Below are positions 8,307 to 17,045 of a DNA stretch of 64,000 nt, piece by piece. Source of the stretch: Bacteroidetes bacterium GWF2_41_31 (lineage in GTDB: Bacteria > Bacteroidota > Bacteroidia > Bacteroidales > F082); assembly GCA_001769215.1 (NCBI GenBank), contig MEOL01000030.1, positions 62,001 through 126,000 on the forward strand, written 5' to 3'. Numbering within the stretch: the first letter of the stretch is position 1; every line of letters starts with the position of its first letter. Position numbers and translations under genes: made by a program. The notes beneath the pieces were generated by a model. It saw only the letters and a list, made by a program, of their open reading frames with translations, was not told where the DNA came from and did no database searches.

Positions 8307-8690
8307 GGTTTCATAAGAAATTCAAAAAGAAGTTCAGTCTAAAAGGGTGAATCATGAAAACTGATTTTCAGCCACTTCCCCTTTTGGGATTTCTGTCTGC
8401 CGGCAACAGGGAGGGGTAAAGGTGGCTGAAACCGTTCTATTACCTTTTTAGACCGGACTCTAAAAAGAATTCTGATCCGCCAGCATCGTGACGAAAATTT
8501 TATTACATTGCAACATCCTTTCTGACAGTTTGGTCGAAAGATTCAAATGTAGAATGGAGTACCTGAAATCTTTGTCGTAGTCATATATGAAACGGTCTAC
8601 TGTGAAACTTAAAAACCTGGAAATCCATATAATGGTTATGAATTTATGTACACTCTAATATCCCTGAATATTTTATAAATAGTCAGCACT
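8307..8690 (+). other. Non-coding stretch between SDR and hybrid kinase
   Basis: This 384-base stretch has no convincing ORF. Its first part holds the inverted repeat described separately; the remainder (8460-8690) is AT-rich and presumably contains the promoter of the hybrid kinase, although no exact TAnnTTTG was found. Confidence 0.5.
8337..8459. repeat. Long imperfect inverted repeat (REP/MITE-like)
   Basis: Two nested pairs of arms are visible. The outer pair is AGTCTAAAAGGGT (8337-8349) against ACCTTTTTAGACCGGACT (8442-8459). The inner pair is TTTCAGCCACTTCCCC (about 8376-8391) against GGGGTAAAGGTGGCTGAAA (8413-8431). The centre contains the small GC-rich palindrome-like CTGCCGGCAACAG. 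The whole unit is about 120 bases and could fold as one long hairpin with bulges. No second copy was found in this window. Confidence 0.6.
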
Positions 8691-11405
8691 ATGATTAAGC
8701 TACTTTCAATCGACGATCAGCGTGACAATCAAATTGTGATACAAGGTGCCCTTTCATCGATTTTATTTGATACAAAATTTTATTTCGCATCTTCGGGTAA
8801 AGAAGGAATCGCTAAGGCAAAAAAAGAGCATCCGGATGTAATATTGCTCGACATTATGATGCCCGGAATGGATGGATTTGAAACCTGCAGACACTTAAAA
8901 TCTGATCCCGAATTGAGAAATATCCCCATCATTCTATTATCGGCAATAGGTCATAAGACTGAAAACAGGATTAAAGGACTTGAAACAGGGGCAGATGCCG
9001 TGATGTCAAAACCTTTTGATCCGGGTGAATTGGCTTCTCAAATTCATGTGATGCTGCGAATTAAAAGAGCCGAAGACAAACTAAGGGAAGAAAATACCAA
9101 ACTGGATGAACTGGTGAATGAAAAAGTGGTACAGATTGTTTATCAGGCTACAGTTTTGGAAAATGTTTCCGATGCGGTAATTTCATCCGACACACATTTT
9201 TTAATTAAAAGCTGGAATGAGGCCGCTGAACGTACTTATGGCTGGTCTGAATTAGAGGTGTTGGGCCGTGGGTACGGTGAAGTGCTTAAACCACAGTACA
9301 TAGGAATCTCACCGGATGAGATTGAAGGGCATTTCAGTCGTTATGGTAGAATTACCAATGAAGTGATCCATGAACATAAAAATGGACATAAACTGAATAT
9401 ACTGACTTCTGTTTCAAAGCTCATTAATAAAAATGGCGAAAACATTGGCACAGTCGCGTTAAACCACGATATCTCCAGGGAGAAGGAAGCAGAGAAGGAA
9501 ATCGCTAACCTTACCGCCCGACTGGAGTTGGCTGTAAAAGCTGTTGAACTGGGGATTTGGGAATGGGATTTGAATACCAATCAGCTTAATTGGAACGATG
9601 AGTTTTCGCTCATGTACGGAGTTACTGAATCAGCACCACAGCATCCCATCAAAATATTTCGCAAATATGTATGCCCGGAGGATATCAACCGCGTCTTAAT
9701 TAAGATTCGTGAACTCATAAAATCGGGCGATAAAGTTACATTGGAACATAGCGTTAACAATCCGGCCAAAGGTACCCGTTTGGTGATATCAAAAGCTGTG
9801 TTGGATAAAGATGATAAAGGAATTGCCATCAGAATTATTGGTGTTAGTTATGATGTTACCCAGCGCATGAAAATGGAAGTGGATTTAAAGCATTCAGAAG
9901 AACGATACAGGACCATGGTAGAAAATTCCAATGATTTGGTATGGGTTACCGATATACAGGGTTGCTTTACATTTTTTAATCAACATGTTGAAGATGTTAC
10001 TGGTTTTCAATTCGATAAGTTCATAGGTAAACCATATAACCTGATCTTGAGAGAGAACGACAAAAATTGGGTGGCTCAGGAATATGCCCGTGCTCTTGGC
10101 GGAGAGAAGCGACAATTTGAAATAGTGGTTTTATTTGCCGGTGGAGTAGAGCATATTCTATGGGTTAATTTAGCACCGGTTATTGAAGACAATAAAGTAG
10201 TGGGTGTTGTCACCTTTGCTCGTGATGTTTCAGATTACCACCAGGCCATAGAAGACCTTAAGATGGCATTAGACAAGGCAAAGGAGTCAGACAAACTAAA
10301 ATCGGCTTTTTTAGCTAACATGTCGCACGAATTGCGCACTCCATTGAATGCCATCATGGGCTTTTCAAGTTTGATGGATATTAAAATGGAAACCGCTGAA
10401 GTGGGTAAATATGCCCAAATTATAAACGATAGCGGGAAACACCTGTTATACCTTGTAGAGCAACTATTTGATATCACGCTGATCGACTCAGGACAAATCA
10501 AGCTAAGTAAGGAAACGTTTGATTTAATTCATTTTTTAACCGTCATCAGGGAAATTACCCTCTCCGAACGAACCGCTCTCAATCGCGACCACCTGGAAGT
10601 ACTTTTCAAGTTCGAGCCTTCAATGGCCCCGATTTCTATTTTTACTGATAAAAGACGCTTACAACAGATCTTGATGAATTTGTTGAAAAATGCTCTTAAA
10701 TTTACAGAAGAAGGAACGGTAGAATGTGGATTTGAAAACAGACTTCAGCATGGTAAACCCGTGATCAGGTTTTATGTTCGTGATACTGGTATTGGAATTC
10801 CCCAAGAAAAAAGAAGTTTTATTTTTGAGGCCTTTCGACAAGCCGATGATGGCCATACCCGAAAATACGATGGAGTGGGATTAGGGTTGTCCATTGCAAA
10901 AAAACTGGCGTTGCTTTTGGGTGGGACACTTAACCTGAGTTCGAAAGAGGGAGTTGGCTCTACCTTTTGGTTTTCGATTCCTTATTCAGGGCCTGAAGCA
11001 ACCGGTAAAGAGCGAAGTGCTCATCAACCTGAAATTTCGTTTAAAGGACGAAAAGTGCTTATCGTTGAAGACGATATCGACAGTTATCACCTGCTTGAGT
11101 TGGTATTGTTAAAATATGATGGTGTACCTGTTTGGGTTCACAATGGCCAGGAGGCTGTTTCTTACTGCACTGAAAATGAATTGCCCTGGATTGTGTTGAT
11201 GGACCTGAATATGCCATTGATGAATGGATTTGAAGCTACCAGGATACTAAAACAAAAGTTTCCTGATTTACCTATTATCGTTCAAACAGCTTATGCTATG
11301 ACACAGGAGGTACAGAAAGCCAAAGATGCCGGGTGTGACGATTTTATATCAAAGCCCCTTATAATAAGCAAGCTGCTTGAGGTCTTGTTAAAATATAAAC
11401 GGTAG
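8691..11405 (+). CDS. Hybrid sensor histidine kinase (REC-PAS-PAS-PAS-HisKA-HATPase-REC)
   Basis: A 904-residue cytoplasmic sensor kinase with no membrane segments. An N-terminal receiver domain has D54 in LLDIMMPG; a coiled-coil linker leads into three PAS domains (about 148-270, 275-395, 400-525). The dimerisation/phosphoacceptor box has H546 in MSHELRTPLN. The ATPase domain has the N box (LMNLLKNALKF), DTGIGIP and GVGLGLSI. A C-terminal receiver has D838 in LMDLNMPL. The receiver-first order suggests it can receive phosphate or integrate another two-component input as well as relay to its own C-terminal receiver. No output regulator gene adjoins it, so its target is unknown. Confidence 0.92.
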   Translation: MIKLLSIDDQRDNQIVIQGALSSILFDTKFYFASSGKEGIAKAKKEHPDVILLDIMMPGMDGFETCRHLKSDPELRNIPIILLSAIGHKTENRIKGLETGADAVMSKPFDPGELASQIHVMLRIKRAEDKLREENTKLDELVNEKVVQIVYQATVLENVSDAVISSDTHFLIKSWNEAAERTYGWSELEVLGRGYGEVLKPQYIGISPDEIEGHFSRYGRITNEVIHEHKNGHKLNILTSVSKLINKNGENIGTVALNHDISREKEAEKEIANLTARLELAVKAVELGIWEWDLNTNQLNWNDEFSLMYGVTESAPQHPIKIFRKYVCPEDINRVLIKIRELIKSGDKVTLEHSVNNPAKGTRLVISKAVLDKDDKGIAIRIIGVSYDVTQRMKMEVDLKHSEERYRTMVENSNDLVWVTDIQGCFTFFNQHVEDVTGFQFDKFIGKPYNLILRENDKNWVAQEYARALGGEKRQFEIVVLFAGGVEHILWVNLAPVIEDNKVVGVVTFARDVSDYHQAIEDLKMALDKAKESDKLKSAFLANMSHELRTPLNAIMGFSSLMDIKMETAEVGKYAQIINDSGKHLLYLVEQLFDITLIDSGQIKLSKETFDLIHFLTVIREITLSERTALNRDHLEVLFKFEPSMAPISIFTDKRRLQQILMNLLKNALKFTEEGTVECGFENRLQHGKPVIRFYVRDTGIGIPQEKRSFIFEAFRQADDGHTRKYDGVGLGLSIAKKLALLLGGTLNLSSKEGVGSTFWFSIPYSGPEATGKERSAHQPEISFKGRKVLIVEDDIDSYHLLELVLLKYDGVPVWVHNGQEAVSYCTENELPWIVLMDLNMPLMNGFEATRILKQKFPDLPIIVQTAYAMTQEVQKAKDAGCDDFISKPLIISKLLEVLLKYKR

Positions 11406-11427
11406 GTTAATTGATTGATCTTCGGGC

Positions 11428-11922
11428 CTAATTGTAATTTCCGCTGTCGGGACGAAATAGTTGCCATTTCTTGTTGAGACCCAACTCGTGTGTTTTGTAT
11501 TTTCTGCCAATTTGATCAGTCACTACGAATCGAAAAGTTCTAAAGGGTAATTCCCCTTTTTCGAGTAATTCGGTAAGTTGTTTGTAATCAATCCTGTATT
11601 TGAAACCCTGATTCGATTTTATTCGCATGGGAACATCGGTTACAAGCTGGTGTTCCGTTAAATCATAATAATGAAATTCCCTTTTTTTAGTAATGAGCTC
11701 AAGGCAAATCTTTTCAATGGTGAGGTCATCCAGTGCTTTTAATTGAAGGATATTTGCAGCTATTTTTCCAAGGTGTTTTTCGATATACAGACTAAAAACA
11801 AGCTTCGGGTATAGTTGTTCCGAAAGAACGTATTGTCTTATTTTAATTCGTTTGTACCTGTAGGTGATAAGTGATACAACCAGAACCAAACCGATGAACA
11901 CATAGCTGACAATTGATTCCAT
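11428..11922 (-). CDS. Uncharacterised single-pass membrane protein
   Basis: A 164-residue protein with one N-terminal membrane segment (about residues 5-22, IVSYVFIGLVLVVSLITY) followed by a basic patch (KRIKIR), placing the C-terminal part probably in the cytoplasm. The rest is a mixed alpha/beta soluble domain with a LGLNKKWQLFRP tail. No family was recognised. It begins seven bases after the GNAT-like gene and is probably translated from the same transcript. Confidence 0.6.
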   Translation of the reverse strand: MESIVSYVFIGLVLVVSLITYRYKRIKIRQYVLSEQLYPKLVFSLYIEKHLGKIAANILQLKALDDLTIEKICLELITKKREFHYYDLTEHQLVTDVPMRIKSNQGFKYRIDYKQLTELLEKGELPFRTFRFVVTDQIGRKYKTHELGLNKKWQLFRPDSGNYN

Positions 11923-11929
11923 GATGGTG

Positions 11930-13117
11930 TTAATTATTTGAGTTTAATGTGGCTGCCCTTTCAAAGGGAAGTGTGCGATCGAAAAGGTAACGGTAAGTTA
12001 CATGTGTTTTATAAATCCTGCCTCCAATCAGCTCCACCAGTTTCATCATGGTCGGGTTGAAATCGCCTATCCAGTTCATTTCCATATCTGTATAAGGGAA
12101 ATTCTTTTGGGTGGCGTTTTCTTCGAATTGCTTTACCAATCCTGCTTCAATGCCCTTGCCTTGAAATTCGGGAATTACGCCAAATATTAATCCAATCACC
12201 CGAGAACACTTTTTTTGGACTTTTAATCCATAGAGCAACCTTAACCTATTCACCCAATTCATCTTGCCATGAAATTTACCAATGATTTGGTTTAAATCAG
12301 GAATCATAATAAAAAATCCAATTGGTTGGGTTTGGTAGTGTGCCAGAATGATGAGACGTGGATCGATGATGGGTTTTAAAGAATGAATTATTGCAGTCGC
12401 GTCACCGGTCGATATGGGTCTTACTCCCGGGAAATTTGCCCACGCTTTGTTAAATACTTCGCTGAATTCCGCGGCAATCAGGTGGTCTGATTTTTTATCA
12501 TAATTTGAAAAAGTAAATTTTTGGTCTCTTTTTAATCTTTCGGCTTTGAAGTGGACAATGGGGCTGACCGATTCAGGTGAGATCAAAACATGATAGGTGT
12601 ATTGGTTAAAATAATTTTCAAATCCGTAACGGGTAAACAGATCATTGTAATAGCCAGGATTAAAGGGCATGTTAAACAACGGGCGATGAAAACCCTCTTT
12701 CAGACAGCCCCAAAAAAAATCACGGTTTCCAAAGTTGACAGGGCCATCCATGGCTTGCATCCCCTGGAGTTGCAACCATTTTTTGGCCTGGTCGAAAAGC
12801 ACGTTGGCGGCTTCCTGATTGTTGATACATTCGAAAAAACCCACCCCTCCCGTTGGTTGTTGATGGCTCGATGAGGTAAACTCATCGAAGAATGCCGCTA
12901 TTCGACCACACAAGCGTTGCTGCGAATCGAATAATATCCACCTGATGGCATTTCCTTGCAAAAACCGCTTGTTTTTGTTAACGTCAAATACTTTCTTTAT
13001 TTCGCCATCGAGTGGCCTGACCCATTGAGGGACATTATAGTATATTAAATCAACAACATCCAGAAATTGTTTTTCCAGACGTGGATTGCTTACCTCCTTA
13101 AGTTGATATTCGCTCAT
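11930..13117 (-). CDS. GNAT-like acetyltransferase family protein (conserved in Bacteroidota)
   Basis: A 395-residue protein whose C-terminal half has a GNAT-type acetyl-CoA-binding loop (GVIPEFQGKGIEAGLV, around residues 315-330). The N-terminal half contains DGPVNFGNRDFFWG and a second alpha/beta domain, giving the double-GNAT-like build of a conserved but unstudied Bacteroidota family. The acceptor is unknown. It starts one base after the stop of the CAP-SPOR gene and is followed by the small membrane protein gene, so the three form a tight minus-strand group. Confidence 0.7.
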   Translation of the reverse strand: MSEYQLKEVSNPRLEKQFLDVVDLIYYNVPQWVRPLDGEIKKVFDVNKNKRFLQGNAIRWILFDSQQRLCGRIAAFFDEFTSSSHQQPTGGVGFFECINNQEAANVLFDQAKKWLQLQGMQAMDGPVNFGNRDFFWGCLKEGFHRPLFNMPFNPGYYNDLFTRYGFENYFNQYTYHVLISPESVSPIVHFKAERLKRDQKFTFSNYDKKSDHLIAAEFSEVFNKAWANFPGVRPISTGDATAIIHSLKPIIDPRLIILAHYQTQPIGFFIMIPDLNQIIGKFHGKMNWVNRLRLLYGLKVQKKCSRVIGLIFGVIPEFQGKGIEAGLVKQFEENATQKNFPYTDMEMNWIGDFNPTMMKLVELIGGRIYKTHVTYRYLFDRTLPFERAATLNSNN

Positions 13118-13118
13118 C

Positions 13119-13970
13119 TTACTCTTTTAATATCCACGCTTCGCTATAAGCAATGGGTAATTGTTGCTTGGCAAACATGGCTTCTTTTAATGAATTAAAC
13201 TTACTTAAATAGATCCTGATTTTTCCATTTTTATTGAGTATCCCTGCATCGGTAAAATCATCTTTCTTCAACTTTTTAAGGGCCTCTTTTCCCTCTTGCA
13301 AACTGTTGAAGCTGCCAAAAATGAGATAGAACAATCCGGGGGAAATGGATTGATTGATTGGGGTGCTCTTTTCTATCAACTCAATACCATCACACGGTTC
13401 CGGTGAAGGCAAGGCATCTTTACGCTGCCCAAACCAAATTGATACATAATGATCGTTGATGCCTATGCCACAACAAGCCCACTTTTTTTTGCCTTGATCT
13501 TCCTGGCTGAGTATCAGATTGAGTACTTCTTTGGTGTCAGAAAACAAGGAAACAACCGAGTCTATATTGATCAGGTCATCGAAATAAGTTACCAGCTCAT
13601 AGCCGTGGTAGGGGTAAGGTGTGAGTTCTTTTGGCTTATCCCTCATGCACTCAGGGGTCGGGATGTACGCGTTGTAGCAACAGGCTTTCCAATTTCCTTT
13701 GTCCGACCAGCTCGACAGGCCGCAAACCGATGTATCGGGATGATTGGTCATCAAATCATTTACATGAGTCTTAGCAACAAAGGAAAGCGATGCCGACAGC
13801 TGAAGGGCTTCCTTACCGTAAGTAACCCTAAGCTCGTTAATCTTAGAAAACAATTGGATTTCATCTGCATTTAAACAAAAATCCTTTGGAAGTTCCTTCT
13901 GTCCCCAAATGGGTGATCCAACCAAAATTCCAATGATGAATAACCAACTTTTTATTTTCCCAACAATCAT
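13119..13970 (-). CDS. Secreted CAP-domain protein with C-terminal SPOR domain
   Basis: A 283-residue exported protein. A signal peptide (about residues 1-23, ending near IWGQ) is followed by a CAP/SCP-like domain (about 35-185) containing the helix INELRVTYGKEALQLSASL, AKTHVNDL and the closing CGIGINDHYVSIWFG. Several cysteines (CCYN, ACCGIG) suggest disulfides. The C-terminal 75 residues look like a SPOR peptidoglycan-binding repeat, with a GLFYLIFGSF start and two similar halves (SLQEGKEALKKL and SLKEAMFAKQQL). The predicted place of action is the periplasm, bound to the cell wall. Function is unknown; CAP domains bind diverse ligands. Confidence 0.72.
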   Translation of the reverse strand: MIVGKIKSWLFIIGILVGSPIWGQKELPKDFCLNADEIQLFSKINELRVTYGKEALQLSASLSFVAKTHVNDLMTNHPDTSVCGLSSWSDKGNWKACCYNAYIPTPECMRDKPKELTPYPYHGYELVTYFDDLINIDSVVSLFSDTKEVLNLILSQEDQGKKKWACCGIGINDHYVSIWFGQRKDALPSPEPCDGIELIEKSTPINQSISPGLFYLIFGSFNSLQEGKEALKKLKKDDFTDAGILNKNGKIRIYLSKFNSLKEAMFAKQQLPIAYSEAWILKE

Positions 13971-14026
13971 GCGGTTGTAATTTGGACGTAAAAATACAAA
14001 AAATGGATTGCTAAAGTCAGATCATG

Positions 14027-14770
14027 TTACCAGACAAAGTGTTTCAGATCGTTTTCGCAAGTTTCCTGATAAGCAAGACGTAGTTGATGTATGAGTGGGT
14101 TGTTAACTAAAAATGACTGATCATCAATAGATTGTATCGGTAAAATCCCAAAGGAGGTACTGGTTAGAAAAGCCGATTGAAACCGGTTTAATTCATGAAC
14201 ATGAATTCGTTTTTCTACCAATGTGATTCCCATGTTTTGGATGAGCTTGATTAAAACATTGCGGGTGACTCCCGGTAGCACCAGTTGGCTTTCCTGGGTG
14301 AATAGCTGATTCGTCGTAACAAAGAAGCAATTGGAACGACTACCCTCCGTTATCATTCCGTTATTGGTAAGGAGAACTTCACTAAATCCGGTCTCTTTCA
14401 AATATTGTTCAGTATTCAGCCGCAGATCCTGGTACCAAATTTTTACATTGGGAGTGGGCCTGATGGCTTGGTAAAGTCCTGTTTTAACACCTTCTTCAAC
14501 TTGTGTTTGATTGGGATAATGATGTGGAGTTATCCAACAGTCCCAAATAGCTGGTTTTTTGTTTGTTACCGAAATTTGAAACCGGATGTTTCCAGCATGT
14601 AGTCTGTTTGTTTCAATTAGCCTTTGAATGCTGTTTTTTACAAAACCGATCTCAGGAATGTCTATTTGAAGTAAGGACGCTGAAATTTGAAAGCGAAGAA
14701 AATGTTCCTCTAAAAATAGGGGGATGTTGTTAATTACCCGAATTACCTCATAGATAATTTTCCCATCCAT
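14027..14770 (-). CDS. Class IV PLP aminotransferase (IlvE/PabC family)
   Basis: A 247-residue enzyme of the branched-chain aminotransferase/4-amino-4-deoxychorismate lyase family. K110 (NVKIWYQDLR) aligns with the PLP lysine by its spacing to the strand GFSEVLLTNNG, and TEGSRSN (142-147) is the family signature. The N-terminus begins at the EVIRVINNIPLFLEEHFLR segment, so roughly 25 residues usually present before it, including the RGFxxGDGxFE loop, are missing. Class IV members differ in that loop, so specificity is uncertain. The ATG overlaps the stop of the DUF2007 gene (TAATG), a sign of translational coupling. Confidence 0.78.
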   Translation of the reverse strand: MDGKIIYEVIRVINNIPLFLEEHFLRFQISASLLQIDIPEIGFVKNSIQRLIETNRLHAGNIRFQISVTNKKPAIWDCWITPHHYPNQTQVEEGVKTGLYQAIRPTPNVKIWYQDLRLNTEQYLKETGFSEVLLTNNGMITEGSRSNCFFVTTNQLFTQESQLVLPGVTRNVLIKLIQNMGITLVEKRIHVHELNRFQSAFLTSTSFGILPIQSIDDQSFLVNNPLIHQLRLAYQETCENDLKHFVW

Positions 14771-15009
14771 TACTTTTTTTCCAGTGAATCAAAATATTCT
14801 CGTAGAATTTTTAAGGCTTCGTCCTTAAATTCAGTGGCAACGAATAACCGAACCGCATCTTCAGGGGAGCCATCAACCCATCCGGCTTGTAGACTTGAAC
14901 TTAGCGTATCGCGGCGGATAACGCCAATGCCATTTTCTTCCAGTATTTCTTCCAGAAAAAGACCCTCTACCCGTGAGCCTGTGTAAACCAATCTGAGATC
15001 GTCTGACAT
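14770..15009 (-). CDS. DUF2007 family small protein
   Basis: A 79-residue protein of the DUF2007 family, which resembles the PII-like/putative signal-transducing fold: LVYTGSRVEGLFLEEILEENGI followed by the VFVATEF-like strand and a helix. Members are small cytosolic proteins with no assigned reaction. It directly precedes and overlaps the class IV aminotransferase, which suggests a shared transcript. Confidence 0.78.
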   Translation of the reverse strand: MSDDLRLVYTGSRVEGLFLEEILEENGIGVIRRDTLSSSLQAGWVDGSPEDAVRLFVATEFKDEALKILREYFDSLEKK

Positions 15010-15116
15010 GATAATAAAGAATTAAGTTAATGATTCATTTCACGGTTAAAGATACTTCTTTTTTCTCCACCATGCCAGAGGTTCGGTTTGTTTTATAAAA
15101 AATAACTTTTAACTGA

Positions 15117-16028
15117 CTAGTGCTTCAGATTGCTCAATCGGATGATGGCAAAAACCATGACCAACGCACTGATTATCTGTACCGGGGAAAGTATGCTGTT
15201 GTTGAACAGGTAGTCGAAAAGAATAGCCGAAATAGGGAAAAGCAACTCACTGATGGTGGCTACAATGGCTTTTACCCGGCGAAGCCCGTAGTAATAAATG
15301 AAAATCGCACCCGATCCTGTGGTCAGGCCAATGATGAGAAAGAATATCCAGTGGATAGGGGTGGTATGATAAAACTCTATATAACTTCCCGAAAGCAATA
15401 CAAAAACCAATAAGATGAGCGATGTAAAACCATACCTGAAAAAGGTAGCTGTTATAAAATTGTGGTTTTGCAATAGTTTCTTTGAAAATACCGTTGAACT
15501 ACCAAACGAAAACGCGGCCAACACAGCATAAAGTGCCGCGTGGAGGGTATTGTCGTCAGTGGTTAAGGTTGGAATGCTGAGGCCAAAAGCCAAAAAATAG
15601 CTGGCTACAATGGCCAGGGCGGCCCACAAAAGAAAATGTTTGCCGATTTTTTCCTTTAGTAAAATGGACGCCAGGACGATGGCAAAAATGGGTTGAAGTT
15701 TCTGTAGAAGAACTACCACCGATAATTGCTCAAAGTTTACAAGAAACAGTGCCTTTACAATGGAAACAGTACCAACAGCTCCCCCAAAAAACGCGATTAA
15801 AAACAGCATGAGGTAATCCTGTTTTATAAACGTTTTGAGGTTTTTGTATTCCCTGAACAGGAATAGGTTCATCAGTATAAAGGGAAAAGCATGAAGTACA
15901 AAAACAACCCAATCCACCCCGAGGTTATGCAGTCTTGGCGTGAGCACTACCCCGTCGAATCCCCACAAAATAGCCGAAAAGCTAATGGCGATGGTTCCTT
16001 TTAATAATTGGTTGTTCCGAAACTTCAT
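15117..16028 (-). CDS. EamA family (drug/metabolite) transporter
   Basis: A 303-residue inner-membrane protein with ten hydrophobic segments in two EamA repeats; the first repeat holds FSAILWGFDG and the second ASILLKEKIG followed by AFSFGSSTVFSKKLL. Members export or import amino acids, nucleosides or other metabolites; the substrate cannot be read. The ATG at 16026-16028 is used. A longer TTG start at 16047-16049 overlaps the -7 promoter element and is therefore unlikely. Confidence 0.85.
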   Translation of the reverse strand: MKFRNNQLLKGTIAISFSAILWGFDGVVLTPRLHNLGVDWVVFVLHAFPFILMNLFLFREYKNLKTFIKQDYLMLFLIAFFGGAVGTVSIVKALFLVNFEQLSVVVLLQKLQPIFAIVLASILLKEKIGKHFLLWAALAIVASYFLAFGLSIPTLTTDDNTLHAALYAVLAAFSFGSSTVFSKKLLQNHNFITATFFRYGFTSLILLVFVLLSGSYIEFYHTTPIHWIFFLIIGLTTGSGAIFIYYYGLRRVKAIVATISELLFPISAILFDYLFNNSILSPVQIISALVMVFAIIRLSNLKH

Positions 16029-16046
16029 CTTTGGTTTATGAAGGGG

Positions 16047-16054
16047 CAAAAGTA
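16047..16054 (-). promoter_or_regulatory. Promoter -7 element for the EamA gene
   Basis: TACTTTTG on the minus strand, 19 bases before the ATG at 16028. Confidence 0.55.
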
Positions 16055-16152
16055 GGTATTTCCGGGGGATAACAGCTTTTATTAATAGTAAAATGCAACG
16101 AATTTAAGTGGCCCGTATCTGTAAAAAACTCGTTTACTTCATCAGGTTTTAC

Positions 16153-16160
16153 TATTTTTG
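16153..16160 (+). promoter_or_regulatory. Promoter -7 element for the atypical SDR gene
   Basis: TATTTTTG, with a GTTTAC stretch at 16132-16137 in the -33 area (17-base gap). It overlaps the TTG at 16158 and so supports the ATG at 16176 as the translation start. Confidence 0.6.
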
Positions 16161-16175
16161 AAAAAAACGTTTGTG

Positions 16176-16952
16176 ATGAATTTTAAAATAGAAAATCAGG
16201 CTTTTGTAGTAGGTGGTGCTGGCAGTGGGTTTGGCAACGCCATTGCAACGCTGCTGGCTTCTGAAGGTGCAAAAGTACTGGCAGTAAGCCGAACCCTTTC
16301 AAAACTTGAACCCCTGGTGCTGGCTTTTCCAAATCAGGTTGAATGTTTGGCTGGTGATATGATGCGTGATGATGTACATGACCAATGTTTGGTTTGGATG
16401 GAAGAAAACAACGCTTCCGGGGTCGTGTTTAATGCAGGTGGTCCACCGGCAGGTGGTTTTGATCATATGGATATGCAACAATGGGACGATGCTTATCAAT
16501 CTGTTTTGCGTTGGAAAATGGCTTTGGCAAAAAAGGTGGTGCCCTATTTTCAGAAAAAGGGCTATGGAAGATTGCTTTTTATTGAAAGTGTATCAGTAAA
16601 GCAACCCATAAAAAATCTGGTATTGAGTAATGCGTTGCGCGCAGCGGTTGTGGGAGCTGTTAAAACCTTATCACGGGAGGTGGCACATCAGGGAATTACG
16701 GCAAACATTCTTGCTCCGGGCTATCACCGGACGCCAGCTATGGAAAGGCTTTTTATCAAGAAAAGTGAGATAGAAGGCATCACCGTTGATAAGGCCGCTG
16801 CTGCTTTTGAACTGGAAATTCCGGTAGGTGAGATGGGCAAACCTGAAGAAATGGCTACCCTGGCCTTGTGGTTACTTTCGCCCTGGTCCCGTTATGTTAC
16901 AGGGCAAACCTTAACCCATGATGGAGGATTGGTGTCGGGGTTATTTGGATAA
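16176..16952 (+). CDS. SDR family protein with altered catalytic site (BKR-like)
   Basis: A 258-residue member of the short-chain dehydrogenase superfamily. The nucleotide loop is GGAGSGFG instead of TGxxxGIG, and NAGGPPAGG stands for NNAG. After the active-site strand (IESVSVKQP) the usual YxxxK is replaced by SNALR, so neither the catalytic Tyr nor the Lys is present. The rest of the fold, including ILAPGYHRTPAM and the C-terminal GQTLTHDGG, is intact. This matches a divergent beta-ketoacyl-ACP-reductase-like subgroup that lacks the standard tetrad. It may use different chemistry or only bind a nucleotide. Start chosen from promoter position. Confidence 0.8.
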   Translation: MNFKIENQAFVVGGAGSGFGNAIATLLASEGAKVLAVSRTLSKLEPLVLAFPNQVECLAGDMMRDDVHDQCLVWMEENNASGVVFNAGGPPAGGFDHMDMQQWDDAYQSVLRWKMALAKKVVPYFQKKGYGRLLFIESVSVKQPIKNLVLSNALRAAVVGAVKTLSREVAHQGITANILAPGYHRTPAMERLFIKKSEIEGITVDKAAAAFELEIPVGEMGKPEEMATLALWLLSPWSRYVTGQTLTHDGGLVSGLFG

Positions 16953-16979
16953 ATGATAGTGCCAGAGGGGACATACCGA

Positions 16980-17007
16980 GGCACAAGCGGACGCTTGCGC
17001 CATTTTT
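16980..17007 (+). terminator. GC-rich hairpin after the atypical SDR gene
   Basis: GGCACAAGCG (16980-16989) pairs with CGCTTGCGCC (16992-17001) with one mismatch, followed by ATTTTT. It lies 28 bases after the stop. It can serve as a terminator; the same sequence style also occurs in dispersed intergenic palindromes of some genomes. Confidence 0.55.
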
Positions 17008-17045
17008 GGTGATACCCATTACAAATAAGGCAACATGCTTCCTCA

